From assembly GCA_008360975.2 (NCBI GenBank), contig CM039211.1:23842943-23906942 (forward strand): a stretch of 64,000 bases of DNA, in the 5' to 3' direction. This document shows, in pieces, positions 28,001 to 43,000 of this stretch (position 1 is the first letter of the stretch; each line of letters opens with the position of its first letter). The translations under genes were made by a program, and so were the position numbers. The DNA is from Lichenostomus cassidix. Its lineage: Eukaryota > Chordata > Aves > Passeriformes > Meliphagidae. Under the pieces are notes generated by a model. The model was not told the origin of the DNA, ran no database searches, and worked only from the letters and a program-made list of their open reading frames with translations.

Positions 28001-31000
28001 GGAATCTGCATGAAAAAATTTCCAGTTTGTGAATCAGCCCTTCCAAACCATATGATGGAGAATGGAGGGCCAGAAAGGACCTCACAGTTTCCTATATGCT
28101 AATCATATTTCTATTGCTGTCTATTCAACAATAAAACAACCAGACGGGTGGTTTACCTAGACAAAATTAACGTGCAAGTGAATGAGCAACTAAAGCATGG
28201 AGATGAAAAATCTTAAAGACTGGGTTCCACCTTCCTTTATTCACTAGGCAACTTATTCTATCACTGCTTTCCTCTAGGGCTGAGGATAGGAATGAATAGT
28301 GAATAGATCCAGCTGGCTGCAACAAAACTAATGATAACAGATAACAATAGCAATTTACTATTCCAACCTCTGGAATGAATGAGGTAAAAATTTTATAGGA
28401 AGCTTACTTGGCTCAGCTTCCTGTTGGGTGAGTAATATGGATACCATAAATGAATGGCAGGATTTTCTTCCCCTTCCTAACTCAATTGCATCTGAAGGAA
28501 GTGAGAATTCAATCAGATCCATCATAAAAGAGGGACAACTACTGAGAAAGTCTCAGAAAATCACACTTAAAAACTCTTCACCAGTGTGCCCTGTAAAATC
28601 ACATGTATGCTTATCAGCTTCAAAACTGCTAGCGAACAAAAATTTGAAGATATGACTTGGCAATGCAACAGTTGGTGACCCTAAAAGCCAAGAACAGCAG
28701 CAGATGGTTGGGCAGTTTTAAACCTAGCAGAGAGGCAAAGTAGTAAAGAGAAAGAAAGAGAGGAGATGTCTGGATACTGGAAGGAAAGATTCTGCTTTAC
28801 TTTTCCTTTTTGTTAATGTTACTATTTCTTGTTTGGATCATGGATAACACACAGCTATAAACCACCAATTACTGGTAAAACTTAAAAAGCCCAAAAAGCC
28901 AGGAGAAGAGCAAAGTCTTTTAATACAAAGATCCTTCACCAAAGAAATGCCTGTAACTTCAAACATTTTTCTTTGCTGTTCAAATGTTATCAACAGTATA
29001 ACACTTCTGACCTTCAGGACTGAAATACTAATGAGCAGGAAGTGGTGATGTAGCACTGTCATCAGGTTTGAAGACAATATTAAGCTGAGCACACTGACTG
29101 GGCCTCCCAATGACAGAGTTGTATCCACAGGGACCTTGACAGGTTGGAATAGAGGGCCAACCCAGACTTCACAAAATTCAACACAAAAAAATGTGAAGGA
29201 AAAAACCTCTGAGCAATGTAGGCTGAGATAAGCCAAAAGCAGGAGCAGCTCTGTGCAAAAGGACTTAGGGACTCTGGCAGGCAGTGAGCTGAGTACTGGC
29301 CAGCTGTGCACTGTGCAAATAGTGAGGACCAACAGCACCCTTGGCTCTGTGAATAGTTACAATCAGAAAACCAAGGAAGTGATTATTCCTTCTCAGTGCT
29401 TATTAGATTACATCTGGAGCACTGCATTCCATTTTAGGCTCCTCACGGCAAGAAAGACACTGACAAGTTTGGGGACGGGATGGAACATTTGCCCTGGGAG
29501 GAGAGCCTGGTTCAGCCTAGAGCAGAAACAGCTATGGGGACACCTCACAGCAGCCCCCAGTGGGTATGGGGATATTATCAGGTACACAGAGTCAGGCTCA
29601 TACAGTAGTGCATAGTGGAAGACAGAACCAGTAGTCATCAATGGAACTGGGAGGTCCCAACTAAATTTAAAGAAAATAATTCCACTCTGAGGATAACTAA
29701 GCACTGAAGCTTGTCTCCCGGAAAAGCTGAGGTATCACTGTCCTTGCAGACATCTTTCAATCTATATTAATTTGTAACTCAGCGGAAGTTTAGTGCTGCC
29801 AAGCCTTTATTTTTGGTACCTGGCTAGATGTAACTCAGTATTCAGTTATTCTGCCCATAGAGACTTTTCCTGAAACTATATAGCTCAGCTTTTTCAGTGT
29901 CTAATGCAATGACAGAAATTCTGATGTCTCCCCTCTGAAGTTTTAACGTTACCTTCACAGAGCAGAATGAAGAAACTGTATGTAGTCTGTAAAACAAGGA
30001 CCTAGCCTATTTCACTGGATTTTTCTCCCTCTTCTAGCAGCACTGTTAGATTTTATGCAAGCCCTCCTTTCTGTTTGGAAGCCACATACTACAGAAAGGC
30101 TAAATCAAAATATAAGGTGACTCAGTGTTGATTTTACCAGACTCAGTTTTGCTTAAAGCTACTCTACTTACTTCACAAAGCCAGAACTTCATCTGGTCCC
30201 CACTGACTTCTGTGGGAGTAGAGGTCTACCCAATATGCTAACTTGGAATGCCTTCACAAATGTTCATCCTGTGCTTAGAGCCCTCCGCTCAAAGAAGTAA
30301 AGACTTACCTGCTGTGGAGAAAGTACATGGTCCCAAATGTTGAGCTGGCTGATGGAGCCCACAAAAGATTCAGCTGGGTTGAATCCTTCTCCTTTTTGAT
30401 CTTGCTCTTGACCCAGCACTAGTGCACCACCACCTAAACTCAGAATTTGAACAGAGATCAGAAACAAAGCCTTACAGCAAGGATCCCATCAGAAGATTAA
30501 AAACTAAGCAAAACAAAATTTTGCTACCCTGTGTTACTAGGATTTTGCAGTGAAGACCAGCCACCTTCAACAAACTCTCTCAGCAAAACCTCTGGGAAGC
30601 CTAAGCTAGATGGAAGTAGGTCAACATAATAATTTGGAAGTGACTGCCAAACATGTATGAGAGCAGAAATCACCTATGGCTGCTGCACCAGGAATGATAC
30701 TGGCCCAAAGAAATCACTTCTAGGTCAGTATTTGAAGCATAACACACAAGAATGTAAAATGCAGTTCTGAGCAGTTGGGGTATATTTTACAGGACTAACA
30801 TACACTTCCTGCTCTATACAACAGCTCACAAGTAATTTGGGTCAAATGTGATTCCATACGCTCAGAAGCACACTTGAGGGTAGTCAGTGCCCTGAGACAT
30901 GGCACACAAATTAAATTTCTTCTCCTTGACCAGTAACATGTGAATGTGCATTTTGCATATCATAGGGTATGTGGACAAGGTCAAAAAGTAATGGAGGCAG

Positions 31001-34000
31001 CACACTTCCTTAGGTCTTACCTCTGGAGAGAATTCCAATGTAATTGTGAAAGATGGGCAGGCATGAAGTATATGGACTAAAATGCTTCAGTATTTTATTT
31101 TTTATTTTAAGAAAATATTTTTGAAACTCTATGTAAATTTGGGGGGTGGCAGTATGCAAACCGTATCAAAACAAAATCTCTTTGGAGCCAAATAACACCA
31201 GGCTTTCCACAGCTCTTCAATGCTGAAGATAACTCCATGTCCTCTGATACTACTCTGTAGATGACTGATCACAGGAAAAAATGAGATAGCAACCCCCACC
31301 TTGTTAGAAAGAAATACAAACATAACTTTAAATAGATGACAGAAAAGAACAGGAGAAGGCTAAGTTAATCAACTCTGAAAACATGTATGTAAGGGAAAAG
31401 CCAGATAAACTTAATTTTGTTGAGTGAGAAACTTATTCTCACAAAGCCATTCCAGAACCAGCTCTGCACAGGTTCCTTTGAGGACTAAACTGTGTCATCC
31501 CTAAAACAAGTTACCTACTAATTCACCCTAGAAATGAGCATTTTGTCTTCAATGATGCTGAGGGAGGGGAACCGTCCTTACAAACAAGAAGAGCAAACAT
31601 GAGCTCTTCATAAATGCTGAAAATGCGAATATATACTAAAAACACCTAAATAAACATTTACTTGCATGTTCTGCAATAAAAAGAGAATTTAGGCAGCAGA
31701 TCTGGTATAATGTTAATAAAGCATACCAGGGATTTTTGATCCAACAGAGAGCCCGCTGCCACCATCGGACAGTTTTCCATCGATGTACACCTTCCATGCC
31801 CCATCTGTGCTCGTCCATGTGACCGCAATGTGATGCCAGTTCCCATCGTTCACTGAAGGACAGTCTGTTATCTTCTCTTTCCCATTCACATAAAGAACCC
31901 AGCTGCATGGAAGGAAGATGCAGGCATACTCAGCTGCAAGCAGAAACTTTAAAAGCATGGTCTGTCCCCCATGACTCAAAGAAATGCTATTTGGCTAACA
32001 AGGTAACTGTGACTGCATTATAAAAGAAATCTCTCTTGGAAAATCATCATATCTCTCTCCCAGAGGACTTGGAAGTTGGTTATCATATACAAAGCATGGT
32101 GAAATAAGTAAGATGTTTTTGTAAAAAAGTATTAAGACTCAAGTAATGGCTGCAAAGTGGATTCTTAAACTTTTCTATTGAGTTTGGAGTCATAAGTCAG
32201 TATAAGTCATACTCTGTTTTTATAAAAGTACAAGTCATACTCTGCTTTTAGAATCATGCTAGAAGTACTCTGATTGCTGAGCTCCATTTAATCCACTCAC
32301 TGTCTCAATGAGCCATTTAGGTAAGATGAGAATGTAGTCCAGAAAAAAAATACCATGTTTTCTAAATTCACTGTTTTTTCTTGCCATTACTCTTCTATAG
32401 AGAAAAAAGTTGAAGGAAACAAAGCAAGGAGAAAAACAAAACAAAGAGACAACTCCAGCAAGGGAGTTTGTATGCAAATTTTTCTACCCCAAAGCAGGCA
32501 AAATTGATATTCAGACTTCTGTTCTACACTTCCTTTATCAATCCAAGTCATCTCTAAGTGGTAGAAAAGCAGAACTGTGATTTACCCATTGTAATCAGTC
32601 AGAAGAAATGCGTTATCACTTCCATTCTCTACTGCATAAGAAATGGGAGTCCCATAGTTTGTGGTGTCAGTGGATTTCATCCAGAATGCACAGGTGATGT
32701 CACCAAGAGATGGTAAAACACCATCAAGCATGACATATCCATAGATACCAGAGACTTCAAAATCAAGATTGAAACCAGAGGACTGTTCTGCAACAAAGAC
32801 AAAGAGTTTTCAGAGCAACATTCACACGAAGATGGAAAGAGAGTCAAAGGAAATCTAACCAAATGCAATAAAGTGGAATACAGCCCACCTACGAAAGTTA
32901 TTCACTTTAAATTATTCAGAGGTAGAAAGAATGTTTGGCAGTCTAACATCAGCCAGCATACAGAGCTTTCCAAGGCTACAGAACAGTGTTTGAAGACAAA
33001 TAATTGGAGAAGAAGCTGATTATCTAACAATGAACATAAAGCTTTGTTGTCAGTCCTCTGTCACTGAAATGACATACACATCTACCATCCACCATCCAAC
33101 AACCTAAAGAGGTGTAATCAGCTGGTTCCATGTAATCATGCTTTGAAGAAAAATTCCAAGACAACCCAAGGTTTTTCCTGTTCTGTACTTATTGAAATAC
33201 ACTGCACTGGTATGGGACAGCACTTCTGTGCTGCTATTCAGTGCACAGTGACATGCTGTACAAGGATGTAAATGTCATCAAGTGGAGCTCTGCTGAAAGG
33301 TGGACACAGGATGGCAGGTGTAAATGTCCTGTATGTCTTCTACTGGCTCTGTGAAATCAATATGTCTTCTGTTAAAAGATTCACCAACTACTAGTGTAAC
33401 ATATCATAATTTTCAGGGAGTGGCTAAAAGACAAATGCATTTGAGCCTCATGGTTCAAATGCCTCCAGCAACCCCCAGGAAACTTCACTATGGGTGTGAC
33501 CCTTGCCACCTGTCCATAGGGAACTTGGTACCCTTTTGCCTGTGGGGAACTTGACACCTCTAGGACTTGCAAAGCTAAGACTACCACATATTAATCTCTA
33601 ACTCCGTGATACAAAGTCCTACACAAAACAGAAGAAACAGAAAGAGCTACTGAACTCAGATACACAGAGCAAATACAAATTAAATTTGACAGACCTACTG
33701 CATATTAAAAAGATAGAACCATGCCTTAGAAAAGAGAAATGGCACAGACACATGCTGTTACTTGTCTGCAATGACACTTGTTAATGTTGCAGTCACACAA
33801 GCTTCACTCATCCCCTCACAGCCCCACCACCCTAGCCACATTCTGGGGAAGCTGTATGAAATCAGCCCAGCTAGTGCAAATCTTGCGCAGAGACTTAGTC
33901 AAGCCACCTTTTTCTGAGACTTAGTCCTGTGTACCTGTTTCACACCTGCTGCCTGTAAAGCCAGGGGGACATTTACAAACGTACGAGTTCAAGGCATCCA

Positions 34001-37000
34001 CACAGGTGGCTTGGTTTAAGCAGGGACTGGAGTCACAATCATTGATGTTCACTTCACAGTTCAGTCCTGTGTACCCTGTCACACACAGACACCTACGGAG
34101 GAATGGAAGAACACTTCAAAGGTGACAGCAATTAATGAAGAATTCTGGCTATGAGGCCAGATCTGCCAATGAGAATAGTATACAATAATGATAAAAAAAT
34201 CAACAGAAGATATACTACAGAATTAATGGAATTTTATTTTGGTCATTCCCCTCAAGCATGCTTGTACTCTATTAGCTGCATAATATCACTGTTAGACAGG
34301 GACAATACAATATTTAAACAGCCTGCATTTCTTCATGTGAAATTGGGAGACACAATCATTGCACTTCCATGAATAAAATATACCTCCTAGGTACAGGGAA
34401 TTAAAGAGGAGAGGCATTCAACTTTTCAGACAGATACACAGGGGAAATGAAGACAGTATAAAGACACCAAAATCTCTGACACTTGGAAAACCAGGGTGCT
34501 TGAAAGGCACCAAAACTTCTGGGGGTCTGGAGAGGGAAAAACTTACTAAACACAGACACTAACAGCTAGCCCATCTACCTATACAGTGATCTAGGACATG
34601 ACACCTCTATTGGCATTTGTAGTGTCTGATCTGAGTTCAGATACCCTAAAGCATAAAATTAAATATCTGGAAGTTTCCACTGGTGTTTACATTTTGACTT
34701 CTATAGTCTCAATATGTACCGCTATCTCTGTCTTTCAAAACTATAGAAATGTAGGATTACCAGGTACATAACTGGTCATTATGTATTATGCCAGTGGAAA
34801 GCAGGACAAGCCCCTGAAGTTTGGGAAAATGATCTTTTGGAAGATCAATAATAATCAATCAAAACCATGCAGTCCTACCATGCTTACATTTCAAGCTGCA
34901 TATTTTTCTTACTGTTTTTCTTGGAATATTTTAGGAGTCAAGACAATAGGATACATTTTCTTGTCTTTTAAAATCACCCTTAGCGTTCATAAAGGGACCA
35001 CTTCTTTTGGATCAGGCTGTCAAAATGCTGGCTGAAATCTAAGATGGCTGAGGCACCACAGCATGTCTGACTTTCCACACTGTATTATATTAATCATCTT
35101 TTTCACCTGTAGCTGTTGATACCATCTCTGCATGTAGCTCCATTCCTACAGGGTCTGCTGAGACACTCATCAATGTTTCTTTCACACAAGACACCAGTAA
35201 AACCTGGGAGACACTTGCAGGAGAAACTTCCAACGCGATCTTCACAAACAGCCCTATTAAGACATGGGTTTGAAAGGCATTCATTCATCTCTCTTTCACA
35301 GCGATCACCTGAGAAAAAAACCAAAACAAAACAACAAAGTAACAGCTCTGGTTTGAATTAACCTAAGAAAGAGGATTATTAACCAATCTCTATTTTTTAA
35401 GGACTATACCTGATTTCCTGAGAAAAAGCAAACATCAGAGTAGCCATGCAGGTTTGAGAGATTAAGTGGACATGGAAGAATTATAGGAACCATCTTCAAA
35501 ATTACATAAATAACATGTAGCAAACTGTGGAATTTAAACATGACTAGTTTGGGGTGAATCAGGAAATCATCTGAGAAACTATTCAAGCAATTAATGAAAG
35601 CTACTATAAAAGACATTTGGCTGAAACCTTAACTCTAAGGAGAGACGTGAAACCCAGAAACACATAATTCTGTGATTTCTGATGTGAAAGAGGCCCTGTG
35701 TCACAAGCACTGAAACTGCATATGATTTTATAGTGGAGCTCTTTGGCAACATGATAATCAACAGAAATATGTATTTTTTACAGAAATCTATGAAAGCAGA
35801 GTACGGGATTGGGGAGTAGTTTTAATATAGACCATCTTATCTATTGATATAATATTTTTATTTTTAAATAAAATTAAATAAAATTAAAAATAACAATTTG
35901 AACCCATGGAAATGTTATTCATTCCTGAACATTACACAGCATGTTCATGGCAAAATTAGTAACTACAGCAATTATTTAATCATTATTTTAATTAATTTAA
36001 AATTATTTTAATTAATTAAAAAACAACAAAAAATGAATTAATTAAATCTAGCACTTAGTAAATCCTTCTGAAGTCATGTTTACACTACAGAGAGTCTGAG
36101 AGATTAGATGGACCTAAGGAACATCCATAAGTCACATTCATATCAACATATATATGTATTGCTATATAGCAATGAGATGGAAATACTTTGGGTAGGGCAG
36201 GAAGACACATTTTGGGGTCAGAAAGAATAAAGGCTGAGCTAAACAGAACAAGGTGTACCTGTGAACCCTTTTGCACACGTGCAGCGGTAACCATTCTTGC
36301 CATCAACACAGTGGGCTCCGTTCAAACACGGACTGGAGCTACACTCATTTACGTCTTCCTCACACAAGAGACCTTCAAACAGCAAGGATTACAAGGCATG
36401 ATCAAGACACAGTCACAGACTGTATGCTGCAGTGACTGGATGCAGAAAAGAGAACAATACCATACTGCAAGCTTGACAAAACGTTACCAAGGGCAAGTGA
36501 TAAAATCTCGTGATGGACTGTGCTACTGCAACAGCTACAGAGACTGTCTGCATTATTTAGATGCTGGCATAAAGATGGAAAGTCTGTCGTGTATCTTTTT
36601 AATGTATAAAAACCCATCCAGCTAGTGTTGCTGTCGATAAATGTATAGTCCTAAACATGGACAATGGGGGACACCAGTTCTAGTTGGAAACAAAGCTTTT
36701 TTTTGATCACACAAAATTATCTCCTCAACCATTTATTTCAGTATTTAGAAATCAGGTTCCGTTTTGGCCAAGTATTCAAGCTTGTTAGTTTTCCCGCAGA
36801 TTTCAATACCTTCAGTGTGTAGGCAGGTTAACACACAGAGAAAAAATATAAGCAAAAGCCCACTCATTTATTCATAACACTGCTTTAAAGCAGCTGCATA
36901 AATGCTATGTCTGGTTGGGCAGTCAGTCTCACACTTACCCAGCTGGTATTTACTAATTCCCTAAACTTGGTTCCTTTTTTTCAGACCAAAAAAGTCACAA

Positions 37001-40000
37001 AAGGGAAGGATACATGCACACACACAGACACACACACAGACTGACAGACACACAGAGACACTAACACACCCCCACACCCTGTCCTTGGATGCTCATCCTT
37101 TTTTTTCAAAACCTATTCACATATAGCAGAACCTTACTCTAACCTGTAGATCATACTGTCTTCCTGCAGTCATTCCATGGATATGGAATTACACAGCACT
37201 TGAGTTGTATGTCATTTACTTGGCACAGAAACCATGCCTGTCTGAAGAAGAGCTACGAAGTGAAACAAATTACCTGAATAGCCTGGTTGACAATGGCAAA
37301 CAAAGGTCCCAATGCCATCTTTGCATATTCCATTGTTTTGACAAGGAGATGATTTACACTCATCAACTTGTGTTTCACATTTCAAGCCTGGAATGCAAAA
37401 TAAAGGACTGAGAATAGAAAGACAAAATTTGAAATTGCTCAGCAACATGGATGCCATGACTACCTACGGTAGGAAAACATCATTGATTGATTAGCTGCAT
37501 CATGAGACATTCAGATTTATTATTTTCTAATTAGATTGTGCTTTAACAGAGACATGAAACAAATGTTAGAAAGGTGTGGTGCACACTGGGCAACAGACTG
37601 ATCAGTTCCATATAGTGGCACTTAACACCTATCAAAAGTAACTTCTTGATGACAGCTGAATTATAAGACAACCCTTTGCTTTGAAGCAAGTGGGTAGCTA
37701 ACACTGAAGAGAAGTACAGGCTTAGTACAGGTGGAATTAGCTGCCAAGAGTGAAAATTTATGGCTTTTGTTAATCATAAATACTGCCAAATAATAGGCTT
37801 TTCGCACCCACAAAGTCCATTAAAAGAAATCCCATTAAAAAACTTTTTCTGCAAAATACTATAATTCAGCAAGAACATGAGGAAGTACCTATTTTCTTAT
37901 ATATTCTAAATATGTGATGAATATTCCAATTAGTTAGGCTATACTGAAATGTTTGCACCTTTATACTTCCTCATTTTAAGGGCATCAGGAAATACAAACT
38001 ACTTTACCTGCTTCCCAGTTTCTTACCTGTATATCCAAGTGGGCATATGCAAATATATCCACTTCCCAACTGCTTGCATGTCCCATTATTGTGGCATGGT
38101 TCCAGAAAACACTCATGAAATACCTGCCAAAGGCACAAATGATACAATTACAGCAAAGGTAGCACACAACACTCTAGTTTTAAACTGCATACCCTGTATT
38201 CACTTTGGAAAGACGGGATAAAAAAGTCACCAGCATTTGCTTCTAGTTCCACCTCTTTGTCTTGTCAGCACTCCAACCATTTGTGGTTTTTTTCCTACTG
38301 AAAAATACCACAAATCTGAAATATTCTTTTAAAGCTACCTTTTATTAGTGTAATTCCCTCAAAACTATCTGAGCTATGATTCACAGTTTATATTAAGCTA
38401 TAGTCTATATGCAAGTTCTCCACTTTTCATCCTTCTACATCAGCTAATCACTTCCTGCTCCAGGCAATCAGGTGAGCTGGCAGGAAACTTCACCATGTGG
38501 CATTATTTCTCCTATTGTTGCAAACCTGAATTAATCAAAGTCCTTGAGTAAATGGCCAACCAAAACCATAGGAGATCAGTTTGTCACCTGTTCCTACGTT
38601 ACATAATGGTTCAGGCCAGATTTGTCACGAGTCAACTTTGTTCCTGTTAACACAATATCCCAATTCCAATTCAGTCAAAGCAGTCTTGTCAAGGGTTACA
38701 GCCTGGGGGTAAGGAGGCATCTCCAGCAAACCTTGTCATTAGACTAATTTCACATGGGGACTTGCCTGTATTTCAGAGAGGACACTCACAACTGAAGGAA
38801 GTTCTGCTTGCCTCCTCTCAGGTGGATCTGTTACAATATATGAACTCAAGATTCTACATTTGAAACTTAGATATCTGCTAGCATTTTCTGGAATTCAGCA
38901 TATGGAAGACCTCAGACAACTGAACACAGTCAATCTACTTTTTTTAGATTGTCTGAACCTTTTCCATGTAGTTCACTTTTCTTTTACAAGTATTTGTAAG
39001 TATTTCATACATCAGGTAAAGGCTTCAAGTCCGGAATTTAAGATTGTCAGCAGCTGATGCCACTTCCTCTGTTCAGTGAAAGTGCTTCTTTGATTACAAA
39101 AGAAGAGTTTGAGTGTTTCCCTCTTAACCATTACTTTCATCTCTTCAGGAAATATAGTCAGCAAAAGAATTATATTTAAAAAGGTCTTACTTGTTTACTG
39201 CTGCATGAAGTGCTTTTTCTTTCTTTTGAGATATCACTGGAAAATAACACTTGTCCTTACCTGACTGCTGACTTTGTACTGCTTGCTGATACTTTCTGGT
39301 AAGGCTGGTACCATCATCATACTTTCCTCAGCTGCTGAAAAAGTAGAGCCAAAACCTAAAGAGTAAAGACATGAAAGCAGTGTTAATAACACTGTGTAGT
39401 AAAGTCCCTATTGCATGGGGGGCATTATAACTGAGTGTTAGTAATGCATTTAAAAACATGCTGAAAAAAGTGAATTTATGGGAATAAAATCAAACTTTAC
39501 TGTACCCAATACACAAATATGTATTTGTAAGGAAATATGTTTCTTAAACATGTGTGTTTACATATAAAAATATTTTATACATTTTTATATACATATACAT
39601 GCGTACATATAAATAGTGTATATTTATACATAATTCTCTCTGGACAGTGTACACACACATGCACTGCACATGTATACTGTTTATGGAGCCTTGGTATGCA
39701 TCAGAGTCACTCTTAAAATCATAGGCAACATTAGTCGGCAGAAACAGCTGAAAACTTCACTGGCTGAAATCAAATGCCTACACTATACATCTGCAAGTCC
39801 TACACTTGTCTGGAGAGTCAGTGGGATGTTTTCTGTTAAGACAACTTCTGGCTATCCTTCCCTTTATTCACTTTATCCAGCAGAGATAATTTGGCTTACT
39901 TGAACAATCTGTGATGGATCTCGCACCAGTAACAGTTGTTGTTCCATAAAAGGGACAAGACAAGCAGTAGGACTTTCCTGGGTCTGGTTGATAGTAGTCT

Positions 40001-43000
40001 CTGGGACAAGGGTAGCAAGGTGTCAAACCTGTACGAGAGAACTCGCCTGCAAGACACGGTACTGCAAGAGCAAAAAGACATTTTTAGAGTGATCTGCACA
40101 TTCACCTTACCTCTCTCCACCTCTTGTTCATCACTTTCTCCTCTCCTTTCACCGTCTTAAGTATCTTAAACGTAAAAGGAACAGGATGAAATCTGCCAGG
40201 AATTCACAACTTTAGGAAATGTCAGTTTAAAATATGTGAGGTGCCATACTGTTCTCAAAGGGTTATGGAAATATCTGGAAAGTATTTCATTTTACTACTT
40301 TTGCTGCTCTCAGGACAGCTTTTAAATGGAACTTCCCTTCTATCTCTCACACCTTTTTTTCATGTTTGTTTTTGTTTGTTTTGGTTGTTGTTGTTGGCTT
40401 TCTTCCCCTTCAAGAAATAGTAAGGACAAAGACAAGACTTTTTTGCACCACAAATCCTTGCAGACCATTTCCCTGGGAATTCTTCTGGCAAAGCTTGCCA
40501 AACACAGCTGAGGAGAATTTCTTGGAACAAATTACAGAGCAAACTGTGTTAAAATTCAGAATTTATGTACAGAAAATGAGGGAATGATAGTAGTGACAAT
40601 CCCCTTTCTCTTCTGTAAAGAAAAGGGTTTTATTTTCATTTAAGTACCCTTCACATATCTCATTTTATTCCTCATTATATAAGAATCCATCTTGAAAATC
40701 AGAAGGAGGGCAATTGGTAACAGGAAATGACCTCTCATTTTGCTGGGAAATGTTGCTTGGTCTACACTTAACCAGAAGAGGAATTTAATCTTAGGCAGAT
40801 GAATTGGATTACATTAGCTGATGTTTAAACAACAATTTAGACATTTTTAATATTTAGTTAAAAAATGGTTCATCACCCCCTTTGTTACAAACCTCCACAA
40901 GCTGAAGCATCCACTGCACCTCTTTTTACTGTTGATGTATTTTCTGGACAAGAGATGCAACTCCTGGATCCAAATGATGGCTGATATGTTCCAAGTGGAC
41001 ATGTTTCACACGTCTCAAGACCATTAGGTGAATATGTTCCCTGCTTGCACTGAGCTATAAGGCAAAAGAATTCAGAAAGATTAAGCAATGTTCTACAGGA
41101 AACATGGCTCCTGATCTCTGAAAATAATGCTGAAATCACAATACACATCACAAGGAATTTTGTTTCTGCAGCTTACTCTGCCCTGAAAGACTTAATGGGT
41201 ACAAAGAGCAAAAAAAGAAAAAAGACCATCGTGGTAAGGTACAGATAGTGCATTTGTGAATTATTAACCAGTGAATTCTCTTCCAATCAGCTTCGCAGAT
41301 TGGAAGATTTAATGCAATTCAGTTATTAATTTTAATCAATACAGGTAATGGCAATAATGACAATAAAAATGAAATCAAACTAGCTATACCCCTTTCAGAA
41401 GAAGTCACAAGCACATAGTGGTTCTGTGATGTTCAATGCCTCAGCACTGCAGGGTAGGATAGAGAGGGGCTGGCAAGAATAACAGAATTATTTTAAGAGT
41501 ATTAGTCTCTGAAAAATGGGCTTGCAAGCTCAGAAATGAAAGACAGAAACAAAACAAAGCATGAAAAGCCAACTCTTCTTAAAACCTCTGCCCAGGCATC
41601 TTGCATGCCAGAGCAGTGATGAAAAGTTAGATTCTTCTCTACATATATGCATCTAGGTACAATTAAGACTGCTCCTCATTTCATAGGCTTATTTCATTAC
41701 AGTACTTCACCACAGGGACCAAAAGGATGTCACAAATGATTCAGAAGTGGCTGTCTGAATAAGACAAAAGTTCTCACCTTTGCACTCAGAGATGCTTCTA
41801 GAGTGTAGATACTCAGTATAGCTACCAGATGGACAACTTTTGCATTCCAGCTGCCCTTCCTCATCTTGATAGGATCCAGTCCAGCAGCTTTCACAGGTAA
41901 GATGCTCCAGGGAGTAATAGGTACCCAAAGGGCAGTTGACTGTAATGTAATGTTGGAAACATGTTTCCTTCAGAGTGTAACATCATACATACCTGTCTTG
42001 CCCATGGAGTTGCCATTTAGTCAAACAATGTTTTTATGAAATGTGACTCTATACCTCAGCAGACAGGGTATGTCTCTGGAACACTGCAAAGATTTAACTA
42101 TGCACAGGAAATGGAATGCAATTCCCTATCTTAGCTATCTTAGTCACTCACAGGACTAACAGGGTTAAAAGACTGCATACCAAGCACTGTTTTGTCTGTA
42201 TGAGCAAGCACGAGTATGCCTGATTTCCCCCCTGGGAGTGGAATTCTGGGTACAAAAGCATCCCTTTTCCACAGGCCTTGGTTAGGAACATAAACATCCT
42301 CTGGAAGTCAAACTGTGCAAAACATTTTTGCAGTTTATTGTTATGGGAGACCACAAGCACTGGACTATGTCAAATCATAACACTCTGCAGACATCCTCTA
42401 AAACCTTGTTTTGCAAAAGGATTTTAAATACACATAAGAAACAAGTAATCTGGCTTACCACACATTCTCCCTCTCAGCACAGAACCAGGCCTGCAGAAAA
42501 GAAAGGCTTTCTCGGTCTCCAGTGAGTTGGTGTCAGCTACAATGAGTTCAGATGCAAACTGAAAAGAATACATGGGCTCCTTGTTGAGAGTTCTATTCAG
42601 CCTGTTTGTGATAGCTTCCAGAGTTTTAAGGAGCCGTCTCTGGTTTTCCAGTTCCAATGTATCATTCCTTTCATCGGGTAGTGGCACGCTAGCTGGAATA
42701 TAAACAGCAATCAGAAAAACACGCAGATTTTGTAGTCAGCACTTCCAGCGTACTCTGGGATATATCAACAGTGCAACACTCAAGCTTGTCAGTGGAAAGT
42801 GAAAAGGAGGCCATGTACACAAAGCCCTCCATGAATATGAGGCTGTGGTCTTTCCCTCAAGAAAGAATGTGATGAAATGGGGCTATGAATGTGTCCAGTG
42901 AGCTGCCATCTGCATCTTCAGCAGGCATCTGTGAGCTGAAGAAGTTTTACTGGATGTATTAAAACCACAATTTTTAAAAAGAAGGAAGCAGAGAAGTTTG

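Noticed and set aside
28838..29338. 166-codon open frame on the minus strand
   Set aside because: Most of it is the antisense of the diverged CR1 copy at 29065-29690.
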